The notes under the pieces are model-generated. The model searched no databases, was not told where the DNA came from, and worked only from the letters and a program-made list of their open reading frames with translations. This document shows, in pieces, positions 7,908 to 15,055 of a stretch of DNA of 64,000 bases (the stretch's first letter is position 1; every line of letters begins with the position of its first letter). The stretch covers positions 3,605,001-3,669,000 of the forward strand of contig NZ_CP130044.1 in NCBI RefSeq assembly GCF_030505395.1. Reading direction: 5' to 3'. This DNA is from Asticcacaulis sp. ZE23SCel15. Its GTDB lineage: Bacteria > Pseudomonadota > Alphaproteobacteria > Caulobacterales > Caulobacteraceae. A program made the translations under genes and the position numbers.

Positions 7908-8135
7908 ATGGCTGGCATGCTGCAAATCATCACCTATATCCTATGCTTTTACCTTGTGATCAAAGGGATTGAAATCCTGCAGATTGCACTGGCCTCCAGC
8001 CGCGAAAAGCGTGGACCCATCATTATATTGGGCGCCCTCACCTTAGCCGCCTGCCTGTTTGCTGCCGTGAGCTTTGTGGGCCTTCAGGACAAACAGGCCT
8101 TAAGCCTTAGTGACAACATGCGCACGCCTTATTGA
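7908..8135 (+). CDS. Small two-helix membrane protein in the immunity region
   Basis: 75 residues with two predicted membrane spans (about 5-27, IITYILCFYLVIKGIEILQIAL, and 36-58, GPIIILGALTLAACLFAAVSFVG) and a short polar tail. A good ribosome site (CAGGGGGA) precedes ATG 7908. It lies between the repressor and the rightward operator pair, so it can be made in the lysogen. Phages often place superinfection-exclusion or other lysogenic-conversion genes here; that role is inference. No family recognised. Confidence 0.65.
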   Translation: MAGMLQIITYILCFYLVIKGIEILQIALASSREKRGPIIILGALTLAACLFAAVSFVGLQDKQALSLSDNMRTPY

Positions 8136-8143
8136 GCCAAGTG

Positions 8144-8575
8144 ATGACCGGAACCCTTGGCACTGATAAATACGGCCCTGAAGGCTGGGACATCGTTATC
8201 GAGACACTCGAAGTCGCAGGTTTACGCTTCCATATAGACAACGTCACCCAGTGGGTGGACGCCGTCTCAAAGTCCGAACGAAAAACCTTGCCTTACGGCC
8301 TTGAACTATCGCCTGAGCCCGAAAATCCACACGACCCTAACGCCATCAGAATCATCGGATGCGCCATGGTCAAGCCGATGTTCGGTAAGGCGGAAATGCA
8401 AAGGTGGCATATCGGATATGTCGATGCCGAACATGCCGAGATTATCAATCGTGACTATCTCGGCAAAACGCCTTTGGCGGCGATCCTGAACGAAATATAT
8501 ATCGATGATGAAAACATAATCGAAGTAGAATTTGATATCGCTTGCGATCCATCCGGAACCTATCGCCGGAAATGA
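8144..8575 (+). CDS. HIRAN-domain-like protein
   Basis: 143 residues from ATG 8144; a TTG at 8132, overlapping the previous stop, is an alternative start. The stretch LELSPEPENPHDPNAIRIIG followed by WHIGYVDAEHAEII has the layout of a HIRAN domain (L..EP.NP.D..AI.V ... IGYV....A). That domain is known from SWI2/SNF2-type proteins, where it binds DNA ends. It is the last gene before the rightward operators, in the lysogenically expressed part of the prophage. The stand-alone form suggests a DNA-binding role, possibly in defence or exclusion, which is inference. Confidence 0.6.
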   Translation: MTGTLGTDKYGPEGWDIVIETLEVAGLRFHIDNVTQWVDAVSKSERKTLPYGLELSPEPENPHDPNAIRIIGCAMVKPMFGKAEMQRWHIGYVDAEHAEIINRDYLGKTPLAAILNEIYIDDENIIEVEFDIACDPSGTYRRK

Positions 8576-8583
8576 GCCTAAAA

Positions 8584-8639
8584 TTGCATAATACGCAATT
8601 ACGTATTTTATTGTTGCATAGTACGCAATTACGTAATAT
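8584..8639 (+). promoter_or_regulatory. Rightward early promoter with duplicated operator
   Basis: A 22-bp unit made of TTGCATA, one purine and TACGCAATTACGTA occurs twice, at 8584-8605 and 8614-8635, 30 bp apart. Each unit carries ACGC and ACGT boxes 8 bp apart, the same spacing as the operators at 7117-7179. A -35 TTGTTG (8611-8616) and a -10 TAATAT (8634-8639), 17 bp apart, overlap the second copy. This is the likely repressor-controlled promoter for the operon running to the integrase. Confidence 0.7.
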
Positions 8640-8672
8640 CGTCACCCCATCATTCAACCGATGGGGTCACCG

Positions 8673-8762
8673 ATGGTTTACAACATCACCTCTTTTGCGA
8701 CGGTCGCGGGCTTTGTCTTTGCCGCCTGCCTTCTGATCAATTGGATCGGCGGTGCGGCATGA
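8673..8762 (+). CDS. Very small single-span membrane protein
   Basis: 29 residues, starting MVYNITSFATVAGF and ending INWIGGAA, almost entirely one hydrophobic span (FATVAGFVFAACLLINWI). An in-frame ATG at 8661 would add four residues; 8673 is preferred because GGGG lies 8 bases before it. It is the first gene after the rightward promoter, and its stop overlaps the next start (ATGA), which supports translation. Function unknown. Confidence 0.55.
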   Translation: MVYNITSFATVAGFVFAACLLINWIGGAA

Positions 8763-9016
8763 ACGCGACCAGCGCCACCGCTATAAACCCGTTTGAGGCC
8801 TGCACAGATGGCAAGGTGTGGTGGATTCAAACCCCCGCCCCTGAGCGTTTCGTGCTGGCCAATTCCCTCACAGAACGGCAAGCCGCAATCATTATGAAAG
8901 CCCTCGATGCCCTTGGAGAAATATCCAACGGCGACGGCTATTATGGGGCGCAGGCCGGCAAGTATAAAAAGATCGCACGCGAAGCCATCGCTTATGCGAG
9001 AGGCGGTGCGGCATGA
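8759..9016 (+). CDS. Hypothetical phage protein
   Basis: 85 residues. ATG 8759 overlaps the preceding stop and the gene's own stop overlaps the next ATG, so it is embedded in a translationally coupled series. No family recognised. The visible features are an aromatic N-terminal part (GKVWWIQTPAPERFVLA) and an alanine-rich helical C-terminus. Predicted soluble. Confidence 0.65.
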   Translation: MNATSATAINPFEACTDGKVWWIQTPAPERFVLANSLTERQAAIIMKALDALGEISNGDGYYGAQAGKYKKIAREAIAYARGGAA

Positions 9017-9516
9017 ACGCGCCTCGTTTCAGCGCCAATCTTGAATTTGGCACGCAAAACCCCGCCCATCCGCACTATGTGCCCGAAGGCCACCCTAACC
9101 GTGCGGCGTTTTTGAATATGCTTAAGGGCATGGGCGTCCAGTTGATCCATGATCGCGACGGCTACCCCATCGGTTTCGACGGCGAAGACGATTACCAGCC
9201 GGTGCGGCCGACGGTCAGGTCATCGGTGCGCTTTGCCTATTCACCCCCGACCCTGACCCGCGCCGTACCTTATGGCGTTGAGATCAAGCTTAAGCACCTT
9301 AAGGCCGAATGGCTGAAACCCGGCGACATTCATCTGATCCGCACCACCAACCGCACCGCGGTCGATCCGTGGCGGCGGGCAGATCTCAGCGTTCATGCCG
9401 ATGGGCGGCTCTATGATGGCCGTCAGCGGGTATCGATCCGCTATATCGACTTTGTGGTGCTCTATCCGGCCCCGCAGCGCCATCCGTTCCTGTCCGAAGA
9501 TGCGGGGGCAGCATGA
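9013..9516 (+). CDS. Hypothetical phage protein
   Basis: 167 residues, overlapping both neighbours by ATGA junctions. I do not recognise a family. It is basic and aromatic, with a central stretch YGVEIKLKHLKAEWLKPGDIHLIRT and a C-terminal strand-rich part (VSIRYIDFVVLYP) that could be a small beta fold. No signal peptide or membrane span. It lies upstream of ssb, in the early rightward operon. Confidence 0.65.
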   Translation: MNAPRFSANLEFGTQNPAHPHYVPEGHPNRAAFLNMLKGMGVQLIHDRDGYPIGFDGEDDYQPVRPTVRSSVRFAYSPPTLTRAVPYGVEIKLKHLKAEWLKPGDIHLIRTTNRTAVDPWRRADLSVHADGRLYDGRQRVSIRYIDFVVLYPAPQRHPFLSEDAGAA

Positions 9517-9839
9517 ACGGCCTCGACCTTTCCGGCGCGCTGATGAACGCGACCCTGCGCACCCGTTTCAACCCGCCGCCCTCAAAACTGGGCGCGCCGC
9601 TCAACCCCGCCGTCATGGCTTTGCGCTGTGTGCGTAAGACCTGGCTGATCGGTAAGCTGACCGAAGGCAAGATCTACAGCGCAAACTTCACTACATCCTT
9701 CGCGGGCCAGCAATATGTTTGGGTCACCGATGATACCGGTGCGGTCATCGACGTGCCCGCCGACCGCTTTGAACCCGTCAATCCGGCGCGGCGTCCGCTG
9801 TTTAAACACCTGCGCGGCCCGGAAACGCCCGGCCACTAA
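9513..9839 (+). CDS. Hypothetical phage protein, small beta-barrel-like
   Basis: 108 residues. The second half (LTEGKIYSANFTTSFAGQQYVWVTDDTGAVIDVPADRFEPV) has a GK.Y....Y.WV.DD.G....V....F pattern. Small phage proteins with an SH3-like barrel often look like this, but I cannot name the family. It overlaps the preceding gene (ATGA) and is followed by a 120-bp space with two hairpins before ssb. Confidence 0.6.
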   Translation: MNGLDLSGALMNATLRTRFNPPPSKLGAPLNPAVMALRCVRKTWLIGKLTEGKIYSANFTTSFAGQQYVWVTDDTGAVIDVPADRFEPVNPARRPLFKHLRGPETPGH

Positions 9840-9846
9840 CCCCTTT

Positions 9847-9923
9847 GCATGGGCGCTTCCCCCTTGCCGCCCATGCGAACCGGCCCCGGCACAGCTCCCT
9901 GACCCTCCCCGTGTGCCGGGGCC
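9847..9923. repeat. Two successive perfect hairpins upstream of ssb
   Basis: The first hairpin has 9-bp arms GCATGGGCG / CGCCCATGC (9847-9855, 9868-9876). The second has 12-bp arms GGCCCCGGCACA / TGTGCCGGGGCC (9882-9893, 9912-9923). No T-run follows either, so a simple terminator is unlikely. They occupy the only sizeable space between the small-gene series and ssb and may act as an mRNA-processing or attenuation element. Confidence 0.65.
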
Positions 9924-9960
9924 ACCCTTTCATAATCACCACGCTTGCGGAGTCTGAAAT

Positions 9961-10461
9961 ATGGCCGGATCGGTCAACAAAGTCATCCTTATCGGCCATC
10001 TGGGCAAAGACCCCGAAATCCGCACGCTCAATTCAGGCGATCGCGTCGCCAATCTGTCGATCGCCACCTCGGAAAGCTGGCGCGACAAGGTGTCGGGCGA
10101 CCGCAAAGAACGCACCGAATGGCACCGCGTCGTGATCTTTAATGACGGGCTTGCCGGTATCGCTGAAAGGTACCTGAAAAAAGGCCATAAGGTCTATGTC
10201 GAGGGGCAGCTTGCCACCCGCAAATGGACGGATCAGCAGGGTATCGAGAAATACGCCACCGAGATTGTACTGAAAGCCTTCAATGGCACCCTGACTCTGC
10301 TGGAGCGCAGCCAGAACGGCCCGGATGATTACGGCACAACATCAGGCGGCTACGACCCACAGAGCCAGTACACCGGCGGCTCGGATGCCCGCGGTCGGGA
10401 TTCCGGCCGCGACCCAGCCAGTCCCCAGAATTTCGATCTTGACGACGAAATCCCGTTTTAG
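9961..10461 (+). CDS. ssb: Single-stranded DNA-binding protein
   Basis: 166 residues. The OB-fold starts MAGSVNKVILIGHLGKDPEIR and continues to about residue 110 (YVEGQLATRKWTDQQG). A Gly/Ser/Asp-rich disordered linker follows, and the acidic tip ends DDEIPF, the protein-docking tail of bacterial SSBs. It would coat single-stranded DNA during phage replication and recruit repair and replication proteins. The length is typical. It is a phage-borne copy in the rightward early operon. Confidence 0.95.
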   Translation: MAGSVNKVILIGHLGKDPEIRTLNSGDRVANLSIATSESWRDKVSGDRKERTEWHRVVIFNDGLAGIAERYLKKGHKVYVEGQLATRKWTDQQGIEKYATEIVLKAFNGTLTLLERSQNGPDDYGTTSGGYDPQSQYTGGSDARGRDSGRDPASPQNFDLDDEIPF

Positions 10462-10473
10462 CCGGAGCCCGCC

Positions 10474-10599
10474 ATGTACGCCGAACCGCCGCGCAACCCC
10501 TCACCCATCCTCACCGCTCTGGCCTATGCGGCCATGTTTGCCTTTGGCGCCTTTCTGGCCAGCCAGATCTGGCAAACCGCCGCCGCCATCGCCGGTTAG
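10474..10599 (+). CDS. Small single-span membrane protein
   Basis: 41 residues: a polar N-terminus (MYAEPPRNPSP) and one hydrophobic span (ILTALAYAAMFAFGAFLASQIW). It starts 12 bases after the ssb stop, with GGAG in front. Function unknown; small membrane proteins of this kind are common in phage early operons. Confidence 0.5.
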   Translation: MYAEPPRNPSPILTALAYAAMFAFGAFLASQIWQTAAAIAG

Positions 10600-10680
10600 T
10601 TTTAACCCCTTTCGCCACAGGAGCGGGGCCGGACCTAACAAGCCGGTCCCGGTGGCCAACCTTTAAGGAGCACCATCGTG

Positions 10681-11340
10681 ATGACCATCGGTCACAACAC
10701 CGTCAAATCTGAACTGGTCATGAGCTTTGTCGAACGGCTTGAACGTATCGACGCGCTCAAAAAAGACCTCAGCAATGACGAAAAGGGTATCTTTGCCGAA
10801 GCGGCAATCGAAGGCCTGGACAAGGCGGGCATCAACTATGTCCGCAAGGCCCGTCGCATGAAACCCCATGATCGCATGGACGCGGAAACCGTCCGCGATC
10901 AGTATATGCACGCCGCCGGTATGGCAGATGAACTGCCCCTGTTCCGTCAGATGGAATCACTGGTTAATGACGGTGCCAGCCGTGATCAGGTCATTCACGC
11001 CTTCCTGCAACTGGTACCCACCAATGGCGAAGTGATCGTCAAGATGGGCGGCAAGCCGGTCCGGCTGTTCCGTGACAAAGACGGCAACCCGCAGGTCGAA
11101 GACTACGCCGAGCCGGAATTTAAGCCCACCGAAGCGCACCGACCAGCCTTCACGCCCGCCCCCAAAAAGGACGTACCGGAATGCACCGCCGAAGAGGCGG
11201 AAGCACTGGGCGAAAAAGCCGGTTATGACAACCGGGCGGTGATCGAAAACCCCTTCCCCTTCGATGACGCCCGCCGCCCGCGCTGGGATCTGGGCTGGCG
11301 CCGTGGCGCTGGCTCAGACGGCATGGGCCCGAAACGCTAA
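10681..11340 (+). CDS. GapR (DUF2312)-like domain fused to an RMF-like domain
   Basis: 219 residues from ATG 10681 (AAGGAG upstream; GTG 10678 is also possible). Residues about 8-85 (ELVMSFVERLERIDALKKDL, AEAAIEGLDKAGINYVRKARR, then DQYMHAAGM) match the GapR/DUF2312 pattern. GapR is a Caulobacter nucleoid protein that binds overtwisted AT-rich DNA. A linker rich in Pro and charged residues follows. The last 50 residues (EEAEALGEKAGYDN...NPFPFDDARRPRWDLGWRRGA) resemble ribosome modulation factor. Two host regulators thus appear joined in one phage protein. The GapR part is fairly sure, the RMF part less so. Confidence 0.7.
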   Translation: MTIGHNTVKSELVMSFVERLERIDALKKDLSNDEKGIFAEAAIEGLDKAGINYVRKARRMKPHDRMDAETVRDQYMHAAGMADELPLFRQMESLVNDGASRDQVIHAFLQLVPTNGEVIVKMGGKPVRLFRDKDGNPQVEDYAEPEFKPTEAHRPAFTPAPKKDVPECTAEEAEALGEKAGYDNRAVIENPFPFDDARRPRWDLGWRRGAGSDGMGPKR

Positions 11341-11349
11341 GGCCCGGTC

Positions 11350-12297
11350 GTGCAGGAAGCAAAACGCAAAAAGACAGCCTCGGACTTCGGTCAGATATTC
11401 ACCCCGACCGAAGCGCAAGAGCCCATCCTGTCGGATGGGGTGCGAAAAGCCCTGTCTGACTGGCTGGAGGAAATATGGGCTAAGGACGTTCTGGCCGAGG
11501 TCGGCCTGAAAGCCCGGCAGAAAGCCATCTTTGACGGCCCGCCAGGTGTAGGCAAAACCACCATGGCGCACTTTCTGGCCGCCCGGCTGGGCCTGCGCAT
11601 GCTGGCCGTCCGCCCCGATCGCCTCCTGTCGAAGTGGGTCAATCAGTCGGCCGAACAGATCGGTCAGTTGTTCGATACCGTCGCCGCCGAAGCTGAGCCG
11701 ATTGTCCTGTTCTTCGATGAATTCGACGCCATTGCCTTGCAGCGCAAAGGCTCGGAACAGGCCGCAACGGATGAGCGCAACGCTTGGGTCAACACCCTGC
11801 TGCAACGGCTTGAGCAACATGACGGCATGGTCATCGCCGCCACCAACTTTTCCAATCAGATCGATCAGGCCATATGGCGGCGCTTTGAACTGCACATCAC
11901 CCTCGAAATGCCGGGGCAGGGTGAACGCGAACTGATCGTTGAACGCTACCTGAAACCCTACATCCTGCCCGATACACCCCTGACCAAACTGGCCGAAGCT
12001 CTGGCCACCGCCTCGCCTGCCTTGATCCGTCAGGTTTGCGAAAATATCAAACGCCAACTGGTTATCGGCCCGCGCATAGGTTGGGACCTCAGCAAAGAGG
12101 CCGTCATCGACCGGCTGCTGTCGGCAATCCAGCCCCACCCCAAGCTGGGCAAGCCCCGACTGTGGTCGCATGGCACCGACGATATCGCCATCCGAAACTT
12201 GCCGTGGCCTTTGCGGCGCGCTCTTGCCGACTATCCGAACGACGACGCCGGCGATGATACGCCCGCCACCAATGTCACCCATTTACGGAGGCCATAA
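11350..12297 (+). CDS. AAA+ ATPase (phage)
   Basis: 315 residues from GTG 11350. The Walker A is GPPGVGKT (63-70), the Walker B is VLFFDEFDAI (119-128), and a sensor-1 ATN (AATNFSNQID) and an arginine-finger-type RRFE follow. It is a single-module AAA+ with no recognisable effector domain, closest in feel to phage or plasmid-borne MoxR/FtsH/spastin-like remodelling ATPases. It is followed by a 76-residue helical protein starting at its stop codon, which may be its partner. The substrate is unknown; a remodelling step in replication or an anti-host function are both possible. Confidence 0.85.
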   Translation: MQEAKRKKTASDFGQIFTPTEAQEPILSDGVRKALSDWLEEIWAKDVLAEVGLKARQKAIFDGPPGVGKTTMAHFLAARLGLRMLAVRPDRLLSKWVNQSAEQIGQLFDTVAAEAEPIVLFFDEFDAIALQRKGSEQAATDERNAWVNTLLQRLEQHDGMVIAATNFSNQIDQAIWRRFELHITLEMPGQGERELIVERYLKPYILPDTPLTKLAEALATASPALIRQVCENIKRQLVIGPRIGWDLSKEAVIDRLLSAIQPHPKLGKPRLWSHGTDDIAIRNLPWPLRRALADYPNDDAGDDTPATNVTHLRRP

Positions 12298-12527
12298 TGG
12301 CCAAGCCTTCAAACGAACTGCTAGACCCCCGGCAGCGCGAAGCCGCGGCCCTGATCATGTCAGCCATCGACCTCCCCGCCCCGGCAGCTTACGCGGCCAA
12401 GGTTTGGATGGATGCCGCCGTCTTATGCCCAGGCATCACGCTTGACGCCATGGCCATCGGCAACCGCAAGGCCCAGCTCCAGCAGGCACGCTATCTGATC
12501 GACACGATCATCCAGGAACTCCCATGA
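12297..12527 (+). CDS. Hypothetical small helical protein, downstream of the AAA+ ATPase
   Basis: 76 residues. Its ATG shares a base with the ATPase stop codon (TAATG), which suggests coupled translation and possibly a shared complex. It is alanine-rich and helical, without a signal peptide or membrane span. No family recognised. Confidence 0.65.
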   Translation: MAKPSNELLDPRQREAAALIMSAIDLPAPAAYAAKVWMDAAVLCPGITLDAMAIGNRKAQLQQARYLIDTIIQELP

Positions 12528-13135
12528 CCAAAGAACGCCCCATCTTATTCAACGCGCCCATGGTCCGCGCACTACTCGACGGCCACAAGACCCAAACCCG
12601 CAGCGCCGTCAGACCACAGCCGCCGGAAGATTGGCGCTTACACGGCTACGGCGAACTCAATGGCTACGATAAGGACGGTGAATTGTCACCAGACGTAATC
12701 GTTGGTTGGGGGGCAATAAACGAAGACGGTGACTACGGCATCAAAAGCCCCCACGGCCAGCCCGGAGACCGTTTATGGGTTAGGGAGACATGGCGCCCCG
12801 TGCATTCAGGCGACCCATCTAAAGGAGCTCAATATTATGCTGATGTTGGCCGGGATCAAACCATTTGGAAGCCCTCCATCCACATGCCGCGATGGGCCAG
12901 CCGGATCACGCTGGAGATCACAGACATTCGGGTCGAGGCATTGCAAGACATCAGCGAGGCCGACGCGATTGCCGAAGGCTGCAAGGGCATCAACTGCCCG
13001 CCCGATCACAACGACGACCTGTCGCCGCAGGAAGAGTACCGCACCCTATGGGAAACCATCAACGGCAAAGGCTCATGGAACGCTAACCCGTGGGTTTGGG
13101 TGGTCGAATTTAAGGTCGTTACAAATGGCCGATAA
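12524..13135 (+). CDS. ASCH-domain-like phage protein
   Basis: 203 residues. ILFNAPMVRALLDGHKTQTRS at the start, PGDRLWVRETW in the middle, and WKPSIHMPRWASRITLEITDIRVEALQDIS are the signature of the phage proteins annotated as ASCH (PUA-like, RNA-binding). The family is common in phages of proteobacteria and its role is not established. It overlaps the small helical gene by 4 bases and the Gp37/Gp68 gene by 11 bases, and the same pair occurs together in other phages as far as I know. Confidence 0.75.
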   Translation: MTKERPILFNAPMVRALLDGHKTQTRSAVRPQPPEDWRLHGYGELNGYDKDGELSPDVIVGWGAINEDGDYGIKSPHGQPGDRLWVRETWRPVHSGDPSKGAQYYADVGRDQTIWKPSIHMPRWASRITLEITDIRVEALQDISEADAIAEGCKGINCPPDHNDDLSPQEEYRTLWETINGKGSWNANPWVWVVEFKVVTNGR

Positions 13136-14186
13136 AACCCACATCCAATGGACCGAGGCGACGTGGAACCCGATCACGGGATGTTCAGTCGTGTCACCCG
13201 GCTGCACCAACTGCTACGCCATGAAGCTGGCCGGTACACGGCTTAAGCACCATCCGTCACGCGCAGGCCTGACGCGCGAAGTGAACGGCAATCATGTGTG
13301 GACGGGCGAGGTGCGCTTTAATGAGCAATGGCTGACCCAGCCCCTGACGTGGAAAAAGCCGCGCATGATCTTTGTCGGCGCGCACACGGATCTGTTTCAC
13401 CCAAGCGTACCCGACGCATGGCTCGACCAGATCTTCGCCGTCATGGCCCTGACCCCGCACCATACCTATCAGATCCTGACCAAGCGACCGGCGCGAATGC
13501 GGGCCTATTTCAAGAGGAGGTCAAGCGGCTACATACTTGCACTGACACCCGAACTCAACCGCGCCAATGGCGGCCGAAACATTATTCGGGAGGCAACCAA
13601 CAACACCCCCCTCACCAATGTCTGGCTGGGCGTGTCAGTCGAGGATCAGGCCCGCGCCGATGAGCGCATCCCCCTGCTGCTGCAAACGCCCGCCGCCCTG
13701 CACTGGATCTCAGCAGAGCCCTTGCTGGGTCCGCTGAGTCTCAAAGGCTACCTTTCGACGGCATGGGAAGGCATCACGTCATCTTATGTAGGCACCGACG
13801 GGATCGAACGCTCCGACATGACTGGCAATGCCGTACCCGGTTTAAAATGGGTGGTCGCCGGTGGCGAAAACGGGCCACGCCCCTCACACCCGGAATGGTT
13901 CCGCGCGCTACGCAACCAATGCGCCGAAGCCGACGTTCCGTTTTTCTTTAAGCAATGGGGATCATGGGCGCCATTGCTTGACCGGGATCGTGATGACCCG
14001 GACTGGCGCGCAGACTATTCAGTCAAGTACGCCGAAATAACCGGCCAACAGCGATGGCTGAACCTTAAGGGCGGCACCGGATTTCACGGCGAACGCTTTC
14101 ACGTCATGGGCAAGGTCGGCAAGTCCGCCGCCGGTGACCTTCTCGACGGTGTGCAGCACCACAACTGGCCCCAGGTGTCACAATGA
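13125..14186 (+). CDS. Phage Gp37/Gp68 family (DUF5131) protein
   Basis: 353 residues from ATG 13125. The N-terminus IQWTEATWNPITGCSVVSPGCTNCYA has cysteines C20, C27 and C30, a possible metal or iron-sulfur site. VWLGVSVEDQARADERIPLLL, HWISAEPLLGPL and WVVAGGENGPRPSHPEW follow, all hallmarks of the Gp37/Gp68 family. The fold appears related to radical-SAM proteins. Its reaction is not known to me; it may modify a nucleic acid or nucleotide. It overlaps both neighbours. Confidence 0.85.
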   Translation: MADKTHIQWTEATWNPITGCSVVSPGCTNCYAMKLAGTRLKHHPSRAGLTREVNGNHVWTGEVRFNEQWLTQPLTWKKPRMIFVGAHTDLFHPSVPDAWLDQIFAVMALTPHHTYQILTKRPARMRAYFKRRSSGYILALTPELNRANGGRNIIREATNNTPLTNVWLGVSVEDQARADERIPLLLQTPAALHWISAEPLLGPLSLKGYLSTAWEGITSSYVGTDGIERSDMTGNAVPGLKWVVAGGENGPRPSHPEWFRALRNQCAEADVPFFFKQWGSWAPLLDRDRDDPDWRADYSVKYAEITGQQRWLNLKGGTGFHGERFHVMGKVGKSAAGDLLDGVQHHNWPQVSQ

Positions 14187-14350
14187 CCTTCCATAGCCCC
14201 GCGCCCTGCCCGACCTGCCATGACACCGGCGAAATCGCCGAGTGCGTCCATACCCTCAGCCTCGATAGGCCCTGCCCGACCTGCCGGCCGCACGCATATC
14301 AACGCCCGGCCGCCACACCCCTTCTCACCCCAGCCCAACAGGCCGACTGA
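14183..14350 (+). CDS. Small zinc-knuckle-like protein
   Basis: 55 residues. Two CPTC motifs (residues 9-12 and 31-34) with C21 between them suggest a zinc-ribbon fold (C..C..., C..C). Start ATG 14183 overlaps the preceding stop (ATGA). It may act with the Gp37/Gp68 protein made just before it. Function unknown. Confidence 0.55.
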   Translation: MTFHSPAPCPTCHDTGEIAECVHTLSLDRPCPTCRPHAYQRPAATPLLTPAQQAD

Positions 14351-14351
14351 C

Positions 14352-14684
14352 ATGATGGATTACAGGCTATTTCTTGACGACTACCGAGATCCGCCATCAG
14401 AGGGCGTATGGATGGTGGCGCGCTCCTATCAGGACTTTGTTCGCTGCATTACCGAATGCGGCATCCCGGCCTTTGTGTCGTTCGATCATGACATGGCCGA
14501 TGAACATTACGCCCACCACACCCACCCGATCCCCTACACCAGCTATGCCCATCCTACGGGATACGACTGCGCAAAATGGCTGATCGAGCATTGTAAGGCC
14601 ATCAGCGCCCCGCGACCGGACTTCATAGTCCACAGCCTCAACCCTGCCGGACGTGAGAATATCGAAAGGGTCATGAAGGCATGA
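14352..14684 (+). CDS. Cyclic-phosphate processing receiver (cPPR)-like protein
   Basis: 110 residues. LFLDDYRDPP at the start, AFVSFDHDMADEH, YDCAKWLIEHC and IVHSLNPAGRENIERVM match the cPPR receiver-like family, which has a receiver-domain fold with acidic residues but no kinase partner. Comparative-genomics work links this family to ADP-ribose 1',2'-cyclic phosphate or NAD-derived nucleotide handling. In a phage this might counter NAD-depleting defences, which is inference. It starts 2 bases after the zinc-knuckle stop and overlaps the next gene. Confidence 0.7.
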   Translation: MMDYRLFLDDYRDPPSEGVWMVARSYQDFVRCITECGIPAFVSFDHDMADEHYAHHTHPIPYTSYAHPTGYDCAKWLIEHCKAISAPRPDFIVHSLNPAGRENIERVMKA

Positions 14685-14869
14685 GCACCTTCAAAGCCTC
14701 CGACCTTAAACGCGCTGCCAAAGCCATTCAGGAGTTGGGCCTACCCATCGCCGGGGCTGAAATCCGGCCCGACGGATCAATCCTGATCTTGACAGAGGCC
14801 CCGCGCGCCGCGCCTATAACTAAAGACCCATATGACGAATGGAAACGCAAGCGCGGCAAAGCCGCGTAA
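14681..14869 (+). CDS. Hypothetical small phage protein near the integrase
   Basis: 62 residues: FKASDLKRAAKAIQELGLPIAGAEIRPDGSILILTE, then a basic tail ending WKRKRGKAA. The pattern is familiar from prophage regions near integrases. A possible excisionase or DNA-binding role is only a positional guess. It overlaps the cPPR stop. Confidence 0.6.
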   Translation: MSTFKASDLKRAAKAIQELGLPIAGAEIRPDGSILILTEAPRAAPITKDPYDEWKRKRGKAA

Positions 14870-14886
14870 GCCTACGGATTACACCC

Positions 14887-15054
14887 ATGTCTAACGAAGA
14901 TTTAGCCAAAACGATTATCGCGGCCCTTCGGGAGGCTGATTCCGGGCAGGGCGGCCCCTACATCAATGATGACGATCTTTCTGACGTTAACATTGACGGT
15001 CTCATAGACATGTTGAAAGTCGCGCAGACATTAAAAACCAAACTGGGGATATAG
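14887..15054 (+). CDS. Hypothetical small acidic protein
   Basis: 55 residues from ATG 14887 (the earlier in-frame start at 14839 would overlap the upstream gene). It is acidic and helical (LAKTIIAALREAD ... VNIDGLIDMLKVAQTL). No family recognised. It ends 1 base before the integrase start, so it is probably co-transcribed with it. Confidence 0.5.
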   Translation: MSNEDLAKTIIAALREADSGQGGPYINDDDLSDVNIDGLIDMLKVAQTLKTKLGI

Positions 15055-15055
15055 C

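Noticed and set aside
11314-12282. Long open frame on the minus strand across the AAA+ gene
   Set aside because: It is antisense to a gene with intact Walker motifs; the long frame comes from high GC at codon third positions.
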